Shown: positions 49,010 to 61,096 of the stretch, piece after piece
Layout of the letters: the number at the start of each line of letters is the position of its first letter
How positions within the stretch are numbered: position 1 is the stretch's first letter
Assembly (NCBI RefSeq): GCF_022539315.1
Contig: NC_066313.1
Location: 14,945,764-15,009,763 of the forward strand
From: Serinus canaria
Taxonomy: Eukaryota; Chordata; Aves; Passeriformes; Fringillidae
Direction of reading: 5' to 3'
Length of the DNA stretch: 64,000 nt
The notes under the pieces: model-generated
The model's input: the letters and a program-made list of their open reading frames with translations, nothing else
Databases searched by the model: none
What the model was told of the DNA's origin: nothing
Translations under genes and position numbers: made by a program

Positions 49010-50267
49010 ATATCTCATGAGACTCAATTCTCACTACTGAATTTAGGTGTCTAAAAGGCACTTGGAGTATATCAACCCCTGTCAGCTCCAATGACTTTTT
49101 TAACTTTGGAGTATATAATGATTCTTCATGATTCCTTTACTCTCATGTATTTCATCCAGTACATACACCACCGACAGAAATGTTCAGAAACATCAGCAAG
49201 ACATCAAAAGGAAAGAAGGTCAGTCTCATTACACTGGCTAAGATCATTTTGAGGAGAAAAAGCATGATGTTGGAAGAATGGTCAGTGTCTTTCTGTGCAG
49301 GAAGATCTCTCAGTTTATCTAAATCTCCTGAAGGCAAGCTTGGGCACTTAGGCTATTAACCAGATGATACAGAGTAATGGAAAATATTTTGCAAGGAGAA
49401 ATCCTCTGCCAGCAATTCAGTGTTCATGTAAAACCCAGTCACTGTATGGCATTCATTTTGTTCTTTGAACTTTCTTTGTTTATGCTTTATTATCTGCAAT
49501 ATCCTCCTTAATGGCTGGGGGAAAAAAGTTAGTTTGTACCAGTGCAATTATCAATATGAGTCAAGTTCAGGGGCCTTGAGTCTGACATTTGATTGCAACA
49601 GTGAAGTGGGCAGTGTGCTTGCATGGTTTGATTTTCTTTACAAACTCAATGAAAAGTAACTTTTTTAGTTTCCTTGGAATTCTGTGCAAATCCCAAGATA
49701 AAAATGTTCCCTCCAATGGAGAGAAAAGGAAAAAAGTAAGTCTGACTAGCTAAATTCAATGTTTAAAATATTTGATGTCATTCATTGAGTTTCATTGTTT
49801 AATTTAGAAGTGTTGTTAAGCAATTTATGTAACATAACAGATACCAGCTGTAATCATTTTGGGCATGGGAGTTACATAGGCTCATTCTTTGATGCTAATA
49901 GTCCAGCTACACTTAATAACTAATTAGCTTGGTTTATAACAAAACCAAACATCAAAACAAAAGGACCCCTATGACAAGCATCAGGCTAAGGATAAGCCCC
50001 ACCTGACTTCCAACATCTGCTCAATGGATATCTGCATGAGAAGGGTCACACCAACTCCCAATAGACATAATTCATCTTATCCCAACCCTCTCTTTGGAGG
50101 CATTCCAGATTTCTACACTCTGAAAATATCTTTATTGCAGAGAGCTGAGAACAGATTGTTCCAAAACCTGCCCAATGAATTCCTGCTGGGGCAGTTCATT
50201 CAGCAACTTGAGACTTTATACTACGGTCTTGTTTAACTCAGAAACCCCTCTTGGTGATTTGGGGTTG

Positions 50268-50330
50268 TAAGAGCCATTGGCACCCATAGTCTGGAGGTCA
50301 GACCCAGACTATGGGTGCCAATGGCTCTTA
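50268..50330. repeat. Perfect 27-bp inverted repeat with 9-nt loop
   Basis: Left arm 50268-50294 ('taagagccattggcaccc...') is the exact reverse complement of right arm 50304-50330, with a 9-base loop (50295-50303). The pairing ends sharply at both outer edges. Either strand could form a 27-bp hairpin. No known gene, terminal inverted repeat or target duplication was recognised around it. Confidence 0.95.
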
Positions 50331-51149
50331 TGAGGCAGAATGAGCCTGATGGCTTTGCACAGCTCATTTTTGAGTGTCATCCAGTTTGTTGGTCCATGGT
50401 AGACCTGGAAGAGCCTTTGGGACCAGTGCTGTGAAGGGAGGAAACAGTCCCCAAGTCCTTGCATCACCAGATGCAGGGGTGTGATTGAATGGCTTGAATG
50501 TCAGTACTACTTGAAATGCCATAGGTGTCCCATGGATGTTCCTCTTCCAGCCTTGGTGGGCAGAGGATTCTCACGAGGACAGAGTCACTCTGAAGTGCCT
50601 CAAATGGCACCAGATGCTTCACTGCAAACTGCTGAGAGGAGTCTTCCATCTTTCCAGCGGAGGAAAAGTTGTGTGTGGGAGTCAGGGCGAGCTGGGGAGC
50701 TATTGCTGTCTTAAATCAGGCCATCCTTGGCAGGTGTCATCTCTTATGTCATACCCAAGAGCTGCTTCTCAAGTGTGGAGTTGCTTGCTGTCATCTCCCA
50801 CTTCCCCCAAAAGCAAAGGTACTTCCAGCTCACACCCCCACAGCTCAGACACTGCTGGCAGCAAGGAAGAAAGCAGGCACCTGCAGAGGTGAGCACTGAG
50901 GTGGGGCTTTAATCTGAGCCTTACCAGGAGAGCAGCCCTGGGCTGAGCAGACGTTTAGAAAAGAAATCAGTTTTCCTGCCCAAGCCTGACCCTGGTCAAC
51001 ACCTGCAGCACTTTGTAAAATTAATTGCATCTTGAGTGGAAAGTAGGTGTAGGTGGTGTAGGTGGTGTGTGTTTTCAGTGTCTGCAGGCAGCAGAGAACA
51101 TTTGGGATCCCCCAGGGCACGATGGACCTCACTGACCTGGGGGTATTTG

Positions 51150-51336
51150 ACTGACACTGGCGCAGGTTGCCCAGAGAACCTGTGGCCGCCCCATCTCTGG
51201 AAGTGTTCAAGGTCAGGCTGGATGGGCTTGGAGCAAATTGTTCCTAGTGGAAGGTGTTCCTGTCCATGGGCGGGAATGGCTTTGGAATGAGATGAGCTTT
51301 AAGGTCCCTTCCAAGCCAAACCACTCTATGATTTGA
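51150..51336 (+). mobile_element. CR1 3' end (plus strand)
   Basis: 'ctggcgcaggttgcccagagaacctgtggccgccccatctctgg', 'ctggatgggcttggagcaa', 'aaggtcccttccaagccaaaccactctatgattt'. The 3' terminus is intact and the 5' end strongly truncated. Confidence 0.92.
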
Positions 51337-53744
51337 AATACACCTACCAGTTAGTTTCCTCTGATGATGACACAGTTGCTGTTTTTAATGGCTTTCAAAA
51401 TGGCAAAGATTATAGCATCTTATCCTAAATTTCAAACTATTTTAGGATAATTTGAACTTGAAATTTAGGATGAGCAACAATGGAGAAGGAAAGATGCCTC
51501 TTAGAATAACAGATCTTAAATCCCTCTTTCCTCTGAAATGCAGCATGAATTTTGAGAAAGCAGCCAATCCTCAATGATGTTGAAATTGTGCTGTCACAGT
51601 TCCTAAAGCTTCAGATAAACACAGGATTGTGAGCACTCAACTTTACCTGGGTTAATTTTTATAGTTCCATCTTTGCTCCAGTTCATCATTCATCACCATT
51701 GAGCAACACTCCAGACCTCACCCTGGACTGAGCAAATTAGAAAACCAGAAAGAAACATGGGTGTCTATTTTTAAAAGCCCATTTGTCAGCAGTTACCACC
51801 TACTGAGATCTATTGATAACTGGCATTTATAAAATTTGATTATCCAAGTTTTTCAGTGCTTTGGCACTAAGGTAGGAAAACTCTTTTCCACACCTTTAGC
51901 CTCGAGCACGTGAGCCATCCCTTTTTGAGTTGTTGCTGTGTCATGTGAGTGGGCAGACTTCACAGGGTAACTCAACCAATGACAATTCTTAGATCTGAAT
52001 CTCATCCTTACACTGACAGCAGCACAAGGGTTCTGGGGCTATGTTATGGATCTGGTGGTTTTCTCCTAAGCTCTGCAGTCCTGGCAGCGTATCTCCTTAT
52101 ATCCCAGCTCCTGCAGTTGTGCAGTTTGTGATACCCTCTTCTGCCTTAGGAGAAATTTCAAGACACTGTGGTTCTTTTAAATACCTTGAAAAATTCCACT
52201 TAAAAGAGCAAAAAAGAGGAAGTTTTCCACACAGCCCAGAAAGTATCTTTAAAATTGAAAACTAATTTAATTTACAATACAGACAAAATACTGTCCACTT
52301 TTTCCAAACAAAAGTGGAAATAAAAACAATCCACAATGTATTCAATTGTTACTATTTTTATTATTATTATCGTTGCTCTCACAATTAGAAAACACAGTTA
52401 ATGTTGCTTCCATGAAGAGAGAGTAATTTGTTCTTTAGATGAATAAACCAAAGCTCTGCTGAGATATTTAATCAAACTCTGTCTGCCTGATGAAACTGGT
52501 CCTGAGAGTAAAACAAAACAAAATATGTTGTACATGTTAAAGTCATTAATCTCAGGTGGATTTTAAGTTTCCTGTTCTTTCTCCCCCTCTCCCAAATCTT
52601 GTTTTCTGCTCCATCTCCCTTGCAGGGGAGAAAGTCATGCCTGTTATAGCTCCAGTCTGCTCTTGGGAACAAAACTATGGTGTTTCACAACCCCCTGTCT
52701 GATGCAGGGAAAGGCAAATCCTTTGTCACAGGGTGAAGGTCTAACCACAATCCATCCCAGGCCTGAATTTTCCTCTTGTTCCCCATATTCCCAAGTACCT
52801 CCAGAGCCTCCTCCCAGCACTTTCCTCAAATAGGTAGCCCAGAGCTGGGCAGCACAAGTCTGTCTCACTTGGAGGATGATAATGGTTGTCTACAGGGACC
52901 TATTTTCTAGCAGGAAGAGGGATGGTCCCTCAGGGACTCTTTTATCACTTTCCTGACAGACACTTCTAACTGTATTCAGATTGTTTTCTTCTTCCCTCAC
53001 TCCCCTTCCCCTCAACCAAGGGCTTTTCTAGCTGCATGTGAAATATTGTGGGCTGCCTGCTTTACTATAATTAAGATACTTTCTATTTTTGTAGAATAAA
53101 ATACACAATCAGATGTGAGTTTTTTATAATGAATGGAATTTGCTACCTTATGGAGAAGCCTAAATGATATAAAATTGGAAGGGGTAAGGATGAGGGGGAT
53201 TAATCAAAAAAATACGAAGTCAGCCAGATGTATACAGGGTCTAAAACCTCAGATCTGAAAATAGCATTAAGTCCACACTGTTTTATTAAATCATAGATTG
53301 GGGTTTTTTTCAAATTAATAAATACTACTAGGCCACCAGCATAATACTCTTCAGGAGAGCTTGGCAGTTTCCATCAGGGGTAATACTGTAAAGCTGTGAA
53401 ATACTAGTGTTTGTGGGAATAAATCAGATGTATTTTGCCAGCTAGTGTGAACCAACAGTACTGTGCAGTACAACATAGAGCTGGGCCAAATTACATCAGC
53501 TGCTGGGATGTGGTAAGACATGTTATAAGAAGGGAGCTACAGCATCACCTGACAAAGACATCCACAGTAATTAAAGCTGTTTTCTGCAGTAGCTGAAGGA
53601 TCTCAGTGTTTCAGAGCAAAGCCTTGAAAACTGCTTGCTGAAGGCCTGAGAAAGGGAAGGAGGGATGTATTTTCCTTGCAAAGCTGGACATATGTGACAA
53701 ATGTTCTCCCAAATATCTTTCACACAGCACATGCAACAAAAAAT
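51337..53744. other. Non-coding stretch, no gene recognised
   Basis: A/T-rich unique-looking DNA. A short (TTA)n patch lies near 52352-52370. Confidence 0.5.
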
Positions 53745-53838
53745 TACAGAATCATGGAATGATTTGGGTTGGAATGGACCCTGAAGATCATCCAGTTCGA
53801 ACCTTCTGCCATGGGCAGGGACATCTTCCTCCAGACTG
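53745..53838 (-). mobile_element. Small CR1 3' end fragment (minus strand)
   Basis: 'cagaatcatggaatgatttgggttggaatgg', then 'gatcatccagttcgaacc' and 'ccatgggcagggacatcttcc'. It is truncated after about 90 bases. Confidence 0.9.
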
Positions 53839-54136
53839 CAAAAATAACTTGGCCATTCTGTTTTGGATCCCTGTTGTATTGATAATTGAAGTTGAGAGAT
53901 GTGACACTTTTCTGGCCTCTCTGCACTTTGCTGCTGATGCAAGGAGTGAAGCCTCAGAGACAGGTTTCAAGGAGAAAGATGTATTAGGAGTGGTTCCACC
54001 AGTATGGCTCTGGATTACAGCCACTCCCTTTATTCCTAGTTCTTATTAAAAGGAAAGGGAAGCAGAAAGTACTGTCTACTGCTCACAGAAAAACATTTTC
54101 TGAAAAAATCTGGAAATGCCAGGGCATCCAGAGGGA

Positions 54137-54425
54137 CATCACAGAATCACAGAAAGGTTTGGGGTGGAAGGGACTTTAGAAGCTCATAAGACCTTAGAGG
54201 TGGTCGACCTTAGAAATTCCACCCCCTGCCATGGGCAGGGACACTTTCCTCTAGACCAGGCTGCTCCAAGCCCTGTCCAACCTGGCCTTGGACACTTCCA
54301 GGGATGGGGCAGTCACAGCTTCTCTGGAGAACCCGTGCCAGAGCCTCGCCACCCTCACAGGGAGAAATTTCTTCCTAACATCCTATCTAAACCTTCCTTA
54401 TCTCAGCTTAAAGCCATCAAACAGA
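54137..54425 (-). mobile_element. CR1 3' end (minus strand) with a short internal insertion
   Basis: 'tcacagaatcacagaaaggtttgg' to 'cccctgccatgggcagggac', 'ccaagccctgtccaacctggccttggacac', 'gagcctcgccaccctcac'. About 25-30 extra bases (around 54183-54212, with a repeated 'accttaga') separate the terminal block from the rest. Confidence 0.9.
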
Positions 54426-55845
54426 TGAGATGGCCCTAGTTTGCTGGATGAAGCAGGCCTGTGTGACAAGGGAGGCTGCAGTTCACCAGACCTTGGCCTG
54501 AGCATGATTCTCACCTTAGGAAGGTACATCACCCTGGGCACACTCCTAATGCAGCGTGCAGCTGCTCCAGAGAACAAAAGGGCCCTGAAATTTAGAATTT
54601 ATGGCAAAAGCAGTGTAACACTGTTAATTCATAGACTGACAGCCTGAGACATGGGCTGGGAACACACAGACTCTTTTGTCAAAGAAGGGAAGGTCAGATG
54701 AAGCCCATGATGGATTATCTCGAGAAGCCAGCAGAGATTTTGAACGTGGTTGTCCCAAACTGCAAAACTCCAAACAATTCAGCCATTTCAGAACAACATC
54801 TTCAGTAATGGACATCTGTGGCATGAGATGACAAAGTGTGAGTTACCACCATGGCTAAAGTTCTGCTGTGAGTTCCTTTCCCCACCTGATAGACCTGCAG
54901 ATGCCTAATTGGTTTAGTCACTTCTTTTAATTACAGGTGATGATTTCTTCTGACATGAGAAAGCCAGTCAAGGATCACAGGTCTGACACAGGAGGAGTGA
55001 AATGCAGCTGAAAACAGTGTATGTATAGACCATTTCTTCCTTTTTACTAGTTTTTCACCAAGCAGAAAGACTCATGACATCAGTAAGGGAGCAAGAAAAA
55101 GTCATTACAGATTGCCATTGAAATGCTCAAATTTTTCTTCAGTCAGAACATCTGTGCCTTGTTGGCATCATCAGAAGCTGGAAATAAACATAAAATTCCT
55201 TAAAAGAATGAGAGTAGATGGTTTCTCTATGTATCAAATGAAACCAAATTCTGGCATTGGACAGCAGTGGGATTTGTGCCACCAGCCTGTCTGCATGTCA
55301 GCCTAAAGACACCCACCACTCATCACTGCACTGCAGAGATGTTTTAGCCCATCAGCTTTTATGAGGTGATAATAACACAAACCACAGTCAAGCTATGAAA
55401 GGTCTTTTTTTGCCTGCTCATAACTGGGGGATGGAAAGAGGCAACAAGACCAAACCCATTACAGCAAAGCAAAATAGCTGAAGAGAACAAAATACCTCTA
55501 AGTTTGCTCTTATAGCACATGATGCTTTTCTCTTCCATTTCCCCTGGGCTGCTCACAGACATGTCAGAGGCAGTTGCCCCCTAGGGATTGACTAAGTGGG
55601 GAAAAAAAGAGGATTTGGAGAAAGATTGTGGTGTTACTGACATATTTCACCCTAGGAAAGTGACAGAGTCCCTCTACATTTGTGTAGGAGTGATTTTTTT
55701 GGCTGCTTACAGCATTTTACATGGGGTTGGGGTGCTCAGGAATACTCTGAAAGACATCAGAAGCTCTGCTGCCTTCTGTTCCTGGAGCAGCATCCTTCTC
55801 CAACACCACTTTTCATAACCAGTACACAGGGCTGGATGACCACTA

Positions 55846-55965
55846 AAAAAACAAAACAAAAAATCTCTCACAAAACCCCAAGCAAACAAACAAAACAAAC
55901 AAAAACAAAAACCCCAAACAAACAAAACCAAGCAAAACTACAAACAATAACAAACCAAAAAGCAA
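55846..55965 (+). repeat. A/C-rich (AAAC)n-like low-complexity tract
   Basis: About 120 bases dominated by 'caaa', 'aaac' and 'aacaaa' units with very few G or T. Confidence 0.85.
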
Positions 55966-57269
55966 GTAAGGGAGCCTAGGCTATGGTAAAAACTGCCCTG
56001 CACAGCAGCTCCTCTCCATATGCAGGAGCCAGAAGCCAACCACCCATGACATGAGAGGTATGAGCCATGTGTGTTATTAAACTCCTCAGGGGCACTAGGA
56101 AATTTTACCAATGATAAAAAAAAACCAGAACAGCAGTGGTGACTCTGCCTTTCTCCCAGTGTTCTGTTTCATTCTCTTGACTGTATCTTGGCTAATTCTG
56201 GTCAACATTAAGAGGCTGGGGAGGCAGGGAATAAAGAAACTTATCTATCCCTATGCCAGTGAGTGCCTCAAACCATGTTCTTTTCCCATCCTTGGGATAA
56301 AAATCAGAATTGTTTTCCAAGTAGAAGTGTGAAACAATAATCTAACATTTTGCTGTTGCACCAGTAAATTCAGCATTTATTTCATATTATTGTTAATGCT
56401 TGCTTATAATAGAAGGATACATTTATGTAGGAAGTAACGTAGATGAAAGCACAAGTTATAAATATTTCTGTATATCTGCATACAAAAGAAAATATGTACA
56501 GCCACAGATAGTGGTTCTCTGCTGTGTCAGGGCAGAGCCACGTGAAGGACTGACCCATTCCCATTCCTTCCTGCTGTGAATAGCTGCTGACTTCCACGGA
56601 TGTGCTCCCTACAACCAGGACTGCTCCACTCTCTGCAGTTTCCCGAGGCTGGACCAATAGTTTTGTGGGGGAAGAAGCCAGTTGCATATTTCCCCAAGGA
56701 TTTGATGGATCAATGTGGAAAAATGTCAGTGACTAAGGGTGTCACATCCAAAAGGCAAAGAGATAGAGAGCAGGAGCTTGCTTTTTTCTTTACTTTCCCA
56801 CTGGACTTGGATGTCACTTTGTTATTTTATCCAAAAGGCTCCACTGCTGTTTGTGGACCCCATAAAGTCCTTCTCAGCCTACCCTACTCTCACTGCCTCC
56901 AGGGTTCCAGGGGATTTTTTTTCATGGCTGAACTTTGTCCAGCCTGGACAAATCAAGGATATAATTTTTCCTTCAGCAATCAGCTCAAAGTCGCAGACCT
57001 GTGTAAAAGAAATATTAAAATTAGTTGTTCATTTCAGGGGATTGACCTGAAATCTTTCCACTTTTTTATCACTCAGAAGGGATGATTCCTTGCTGAACAT
57101 TAAGTCTTTGGCAACAAAGGCAGTTATTGCTGAAAACTTGCAGCATTTTCCCTTGTGGGATGGTCCTAATGGAGACTCAGCACCTGTGCTAGAAGGCACA
57201 GGCAGGTGTGAGCCTTAGTTACTGTCAAACAAATGGTGCTTTTCTTTCCCCCCAGGGAAAGTTTCTACA

Positions 57270-57275
57270 TTTATT
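57270..57275 (-). promoter_or_regulatory. Distal candidate polyadenylation signal (AATAAA)
   Basis: TTTATT on the plus strand, AATAAA on the minus strand, about 320 nt downstream of the WNT11-like stop codon. It is an alternative to the proximal signal at 57382-57387. Confidence 0.35.
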
Positions 57276-57381
57276 TCTCAGAATACAAAGGCACTTGATG
57301 GCTGGACATCATTGGCAACCATAGGAAATATTTTGGAAGAAGATCCAATCCCAAATGAAGTTTTGTCTTCTCAGAGAGCAT

Positions 57382-57387
57382 TTTATT
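57382..57387 (-). promoter_or_regulatory. Proximal candidate polyadenylation signal (AATAAA) for the WNT11-like gene
   Basis: First minus-strand AATAAA after the stop codon, 209 nt downstream, which would give a short 3' UTR of about 57365-57595. Use of the site is inferred, not observed. Confidence 0.45.
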
Positions 57388-57595
57388 GGTGAGGAGAAAC
57401 ATTTGTGGGTTTGTTGCTTTTTGGGAGGTTTTTTTACGTTCTTATTTTTACTGGTGTGATGGTGGTTACTCCTACCATCTCTCTTCAAGTCTGTGTCTTT
57501 ACAAGATAAACGATGTCTAGTGGAGGAGATGTTTTCTCTGAATAGTGCTGGGGTGCTGCTGCTGTCTTAGCTCCCAGGTGTGCAGAGGAGAGTTT

Positions 57596-57770
57596 TCATT
57601 TGCACACGTATCTCTCGACAGTCCTCTCGCACTTTTTACAGGTCACGTAGCAGCACCAGTGATATTTGCAGTGGCAGCGCTCCACCACTTTGTCCATGTA
57701 GGGGTTGTAGCCTCTGCCACAGCACATCAAGTCGCAGCTGTCACTCCCATTGGAAGTCTTGTTGCATTGC
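57596..57770 (-). CDS. WNT11: WNT11-family protein, terminal coding exon (partial gene)
   Basis: Last coding exon of a secreted WNT ligand, which binds Frizzled receptors and for the WNT11 group mainly drives non-canonical (planar polarity, Ca2+) signalling. The minus-strand exon opens after a clean acceptor (57772-57771 is AG, preceded by TTTTCCTTCTTCC). It contributes one base to an Arg codon, then 57 residues and TGA (57598-57596). The peptide starts [20 protein letters not shown], continues through [13 protein letters not shown] and ends VERYVCK. It has 11 cysteines in the pattern of the WNT C-terminal cysteine-rich domain, whose CKYHWCC finger contacts the Frizzled cysteine-rich domain. 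It also has two N-glycosylation sequons (NKT, NGS). The sequence is essentially the WNT11 C terminus as I remember it. 'NPYMDK', where I recall Thr before the Asp in human WNT11, may indicate the WNT11B paralogue kept in some vertebrates. Upstream exons are not in the window. The frame is intact, so this looks functional rather than a pseudogene. Confidence 0.9.
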
Positions 57771-57800
57771 CTGGAAGAAGGAAAATGCTGTGAGCAAGTG
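57771..57800 (-). promoter_or_regulatory. Splice acceptor region of the WNT11-like terminal exon
   Basis: On the minus strand: a possible branch point within 'GCTCACAGC', a pyrimidine-rich TTTTCCTTCTTCC, then AG directly before the exon. The intron phase matches the Arg codon split expected in this family. Confidence 0.8.
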
Positions 57801-58139
57801 TAAATTCCAGCTGTGTTTCCCAAACCCCTGCTGTGTGGTGTTGCTGGGCCTGACAGCTCTGCAAGGCACTGGGTGCAGCCAGCACAGCGAGCACCCAGCC
57901 AACAGCCCCCTGTGCCTGCAAGGGTGGCAGGGGAAGCCCTGGGCTGCTACGACACCCCAAATAACATTAAACTCCTGTTCTGACTCTCAATTTGGGCCTG
58001 GCAGTATCCAGGATGATTGCCTGCTGGCCAGCCTGCTCCCACATGAGCAGACAAGCAAAGCTTTTGGAATACCTCCACAAGAAGAACCAATCGGTGTTCC
58101 CAGGCAGGCTCCAAAACTGTCTGAAAGGAGATGGAGGAA

Positions 58140-58525
58140 TGTCACAGAAATATTTTCTGAAAAATCCTTTCATTAGGATCTTTTCTCCTGAGAAGCCGAG
58201 AAGCTTCAGCTTCTCCATGTTTTGCTGCTTTGGAATGTGATCTGGAGAATAGTTTACCCAGCATGTGAAATTGTTTTTACTTGATGACCAATGACAGCCG
58301 CCTGCGTCGAGGCTGTGAGCAGTGACAAGATTTTATTATCATTCCTTTCTATTCCTTGCTAACCGTCTGATGAAATCCTTTCTTCTATTCTTTTAGTACA
58401 TTTTAATATACCACTTTCTTTTAATATATAATATATATTATAGAATAATAAACCAGCCTTCTGAAACATGGAGTCAAGGTTCTCACCTCTTCCCTCGTCC
58501 TGGGACCCCTGAGAACACCCCCCCA
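58140..58525 (+). mobile_element. ERVK-type solo LTR in the WNT11-like intron
   Basis: A 386-bp plus-strand LTR beginning TGTCACAGAAATATTTTCTG and ending AACACCCCCCCA. It is flanked by the exact 6-bp target duplication GAGGAA (58134-58139 and 58526-58531). Internal landmarks are 'atcctttcattaggatcttttctcctgagaagc', 'ttctattcttttagtacattttaatata', AATAAA (58447-58452), and 'ccttctgaaacatggagtcaagg'. It lies antisense to the host gene, 370 bases upstream of the terminal exon's acceptor. No internal region remains. Confidence 0.93.
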
Positions 58526-60199
58526 GAGGAAGATGACACCCTAAAGAACAAACACTGGTATTTGTCCACCACTGCCTAATCTGAAAAGGGCAAAGGAGGA
58601 ACCCTACAGCCAAATAGTGTTTGAACAGTCTCCATGCCAAGGATCCCAGGCTGGGAAGAATCCTGAGCAGGCTGTTACAGGCACTATACAGCACTGATCC
58701 TATCAGGAAATCACCATCAATACTAGCAGGGCTGGACTATGCACCTTTATCCCTTTGATTTTCTCCCACCACAGCATGAGCAGCTGGGCAATTGTCCCCA
58801 AAACACCTTGAGTCCTGACCCATGACAGGAAGTGTGGCAGGAGCACACAGTAGGGTGACAAGTCACCAAGTACCACACAGACTTTCACGGCTTGTTTTGC
58901 TTCTGCTTTTAATTAAAGAAAAACTCAGTGGGATAAATCAGCTATTGTGTTGGGTTCCCTCATTTTTTCTGCTTGCCAGTGAATGGTTTGAGGTTTTCAG
59001 AAGCAACTCCTTAATTGAGGACTCTTTCATTGATCCATTGATTACCATTTCACATCTGTCCTCAAAAAACACCTATCCTATTTCCTAAAATACTCCAGTA
59101 TTCACTAGGCATGAAAGTGCAGCAGGCATTGGATTTTGAATGGGATGAACCATGTCCTAGAGACACCATTTCTCCACAGACTGCAAAGATAACCCAGGAT
59201 GGAAATGTTCCTCAGATGCTTGTGCTTTTTTGGTGTGTACCCAACACCACAGGGCTGTGAACTTGATGGCCTTTTGAATCTGCTGTAAGAAAGGTGGTTT
59301 ATTGAGTGGGGTAATTGCTGACAACTCTCCTAAATCTTATTCTGTGCGACTATGTTGTGTCTTTTTGGACAGAAACGCTCTAAGGCTGCTTTGAGGCAGG
59401 AAGAGGAGAGAGGAGCAGGAGTAGGACCCTTGAGCTAAGCAAATGTTAATAGATGAAAACAAATCCATGAGAATTACAGGAATTGCTCATGAGGTAATGC
59501 TTTAGGAGAAGTTATGGGATTAGTGAAGCACTGAGATTTTGTTCTTGCTCTTCCTTACATTTTTCTGCCTCCTGTTTGTTATTCTGATTCGCATTCCTCT
59601 ACAAGTTCAGCGTTTAAAGGCCCCCAAACTCACTCTCATTCAGGAGTGTGTGTAAATATTTAAAAACCTTTTAAAGCCTCTACCAAAGCTGAAGTGTGCA
59701 GCCACACTGAATGTGTTTGCCCAACGCTGAGCCAAAGGCCTTGTTAGTGCCCCTGTGAACTGGGGCCCCTCCACAAGAAATCTCCAAACGACTCATAAAT
59801 GTATTAATAAATGCTTCAAGTTTTCAGAGCAAAGGTTCAAATATAGGAGTGTTGACATTGGAAGAGGGGAGGGTATTTGTCAACCTCACTCAGCTTTGCC
59901 AGTGGATGGAAATGCTGTTTCCTGGAGGTTCACCTAGGGAGGACGGGGAATCTGCAGAAGCCTGGCAACGGATGCACAGTGCATCCGTGTCACTTCATGC
60001 TGGGAGCTCACCAAAGTGGCCAAGAAAAGGAATACAGGTCCACTCTGACTCCAGCTCACCACTGAGCACATTCACTCCCCAAACATACAGAGCACACAGC
60101 AGTGATATTTACCCCATTCAAACAGAAAGCAAAACTCTTCTGCCTGCTGTACTGGGACCTGGGATTCTCTCTTTCCCTCCATCCACTCCTGTGGTTTGC

Positions 60200-60200
<1 letters not shown>

Positions 60201-60230
<30 letters not shown>
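60201..60230 (+). repeat. A30 homopolymer
   Basis: Thirty consecutive A. No polyadenylation signal or recognisable retrocopy body lies just upstream, and no flanking duplication was seen. Confidence 0.9.
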
Positions 60231-60232
<2 letters not shown>

Positions 60233-61096
60233 AAAGAGTGACTCTAGTAGAAGATATGCCTTCCCATATACCTTCCCCATTGCTCACAGTCTGAAACAAA
60301 GAAAGGAAAAAAGAAAAATCTGATTAAATAAATCCTCAAACTTCCCTCAGTTTGGTATTAGAAAATGGGGCAATTCAGAATGGGTGGGTTGAATAGCCTA
60401 AACAAAGTTTTCACCCCATCATAAACCTACATGGGCTTTTAGAAAAATTTCCTGACAATGCCACTAAGCAGAGATTTTGTTTTCTGTTTTAAAGCATAGG
60501 CCTGGATATGAGTTGGATTCATTTTTCATTAAACAAGATGAAGCAGGTGGTCTCTCAGCCAGTGGGGCAAGACAAAGAACTCCAAAGACCAGAGTTTACC
60601 CACAGAAGCAGCCCTGAACATCAGATTCAGAGCCTACAGTTGTGATCTCACCAGGCTCCCCACTGATGGGTTAAGTTCAGTCTCATTTGTTTTGGGCCTG
60701 GTCCAGCACAATTCCCAACTCAGAGAAATGCCCTCCTCCTGAGCCTTGGAGAGAAAACATGAAGGCAAAGACTGCGTCGTAACACAACGCTGTAACCTCT
60801 GGAAGCACTTGGAAGACTGCTGAGAAATTATGCTTCAGCTGCAATCCCAGCCAAAGTTCTGGCTCCAGAACAGGCTTTTCCCATTGTCCCAAGGTCAGCA
60901 GTGTTGTCTAGACAAATCCCACTCAATATGCCTGTCCCAAATGTCCCCTTTCCAGCCCTCATTTGCAGAAGCACTGCAATACACCACACAGCCTCCTCAG
61001 GGGGGTGGCTCCTCAGCAGAGCTGAAGGACACCCCAGAACTTCTAAGAGTATTGTCCCAGATGGAGAGTAGGGATTTTAATTTTAAAAGGGGGAGA

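Larger units (their letters stand above)
43739..51149. other. Long unique non-coding stretch with small duplications
   Basis: About 7.4 kb with no recognisable gene or transposon. It contains the 94-bp tandem duplication (47714-47901), a purine-rich tract (about 47908-48018), a 28-bp tandem repeat (48954-49009) and a perfect inverted repeat (50268-50330). Open frames such as 50536-50892 lack domains. Confidence 0.5.
54426..57381. other. Non-coding stretch downstream of the WNT11-like gene
   Basis: No gene recognised. It includes an (AAAC)-type low-complexity tract (about 55846-55965). The open frame at 56600-57085 (161 codons) has no recognisable domain. Confidence 0.5.

Noticed and set aside
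56600..57085. 161-codon open frame (plus) downstream of the WNT exon
   Set aside because: No recognisable domain, a second frame overlaps it, and no splice or promoter context is seen. Treated as chance.
60201..60230. A30 run as the tail of a processed retrocopy
   Set aside because: No polyadenylation signal upstream, no recognisable gene body and no flanking duplication. It is more likely a simple homopolymer.
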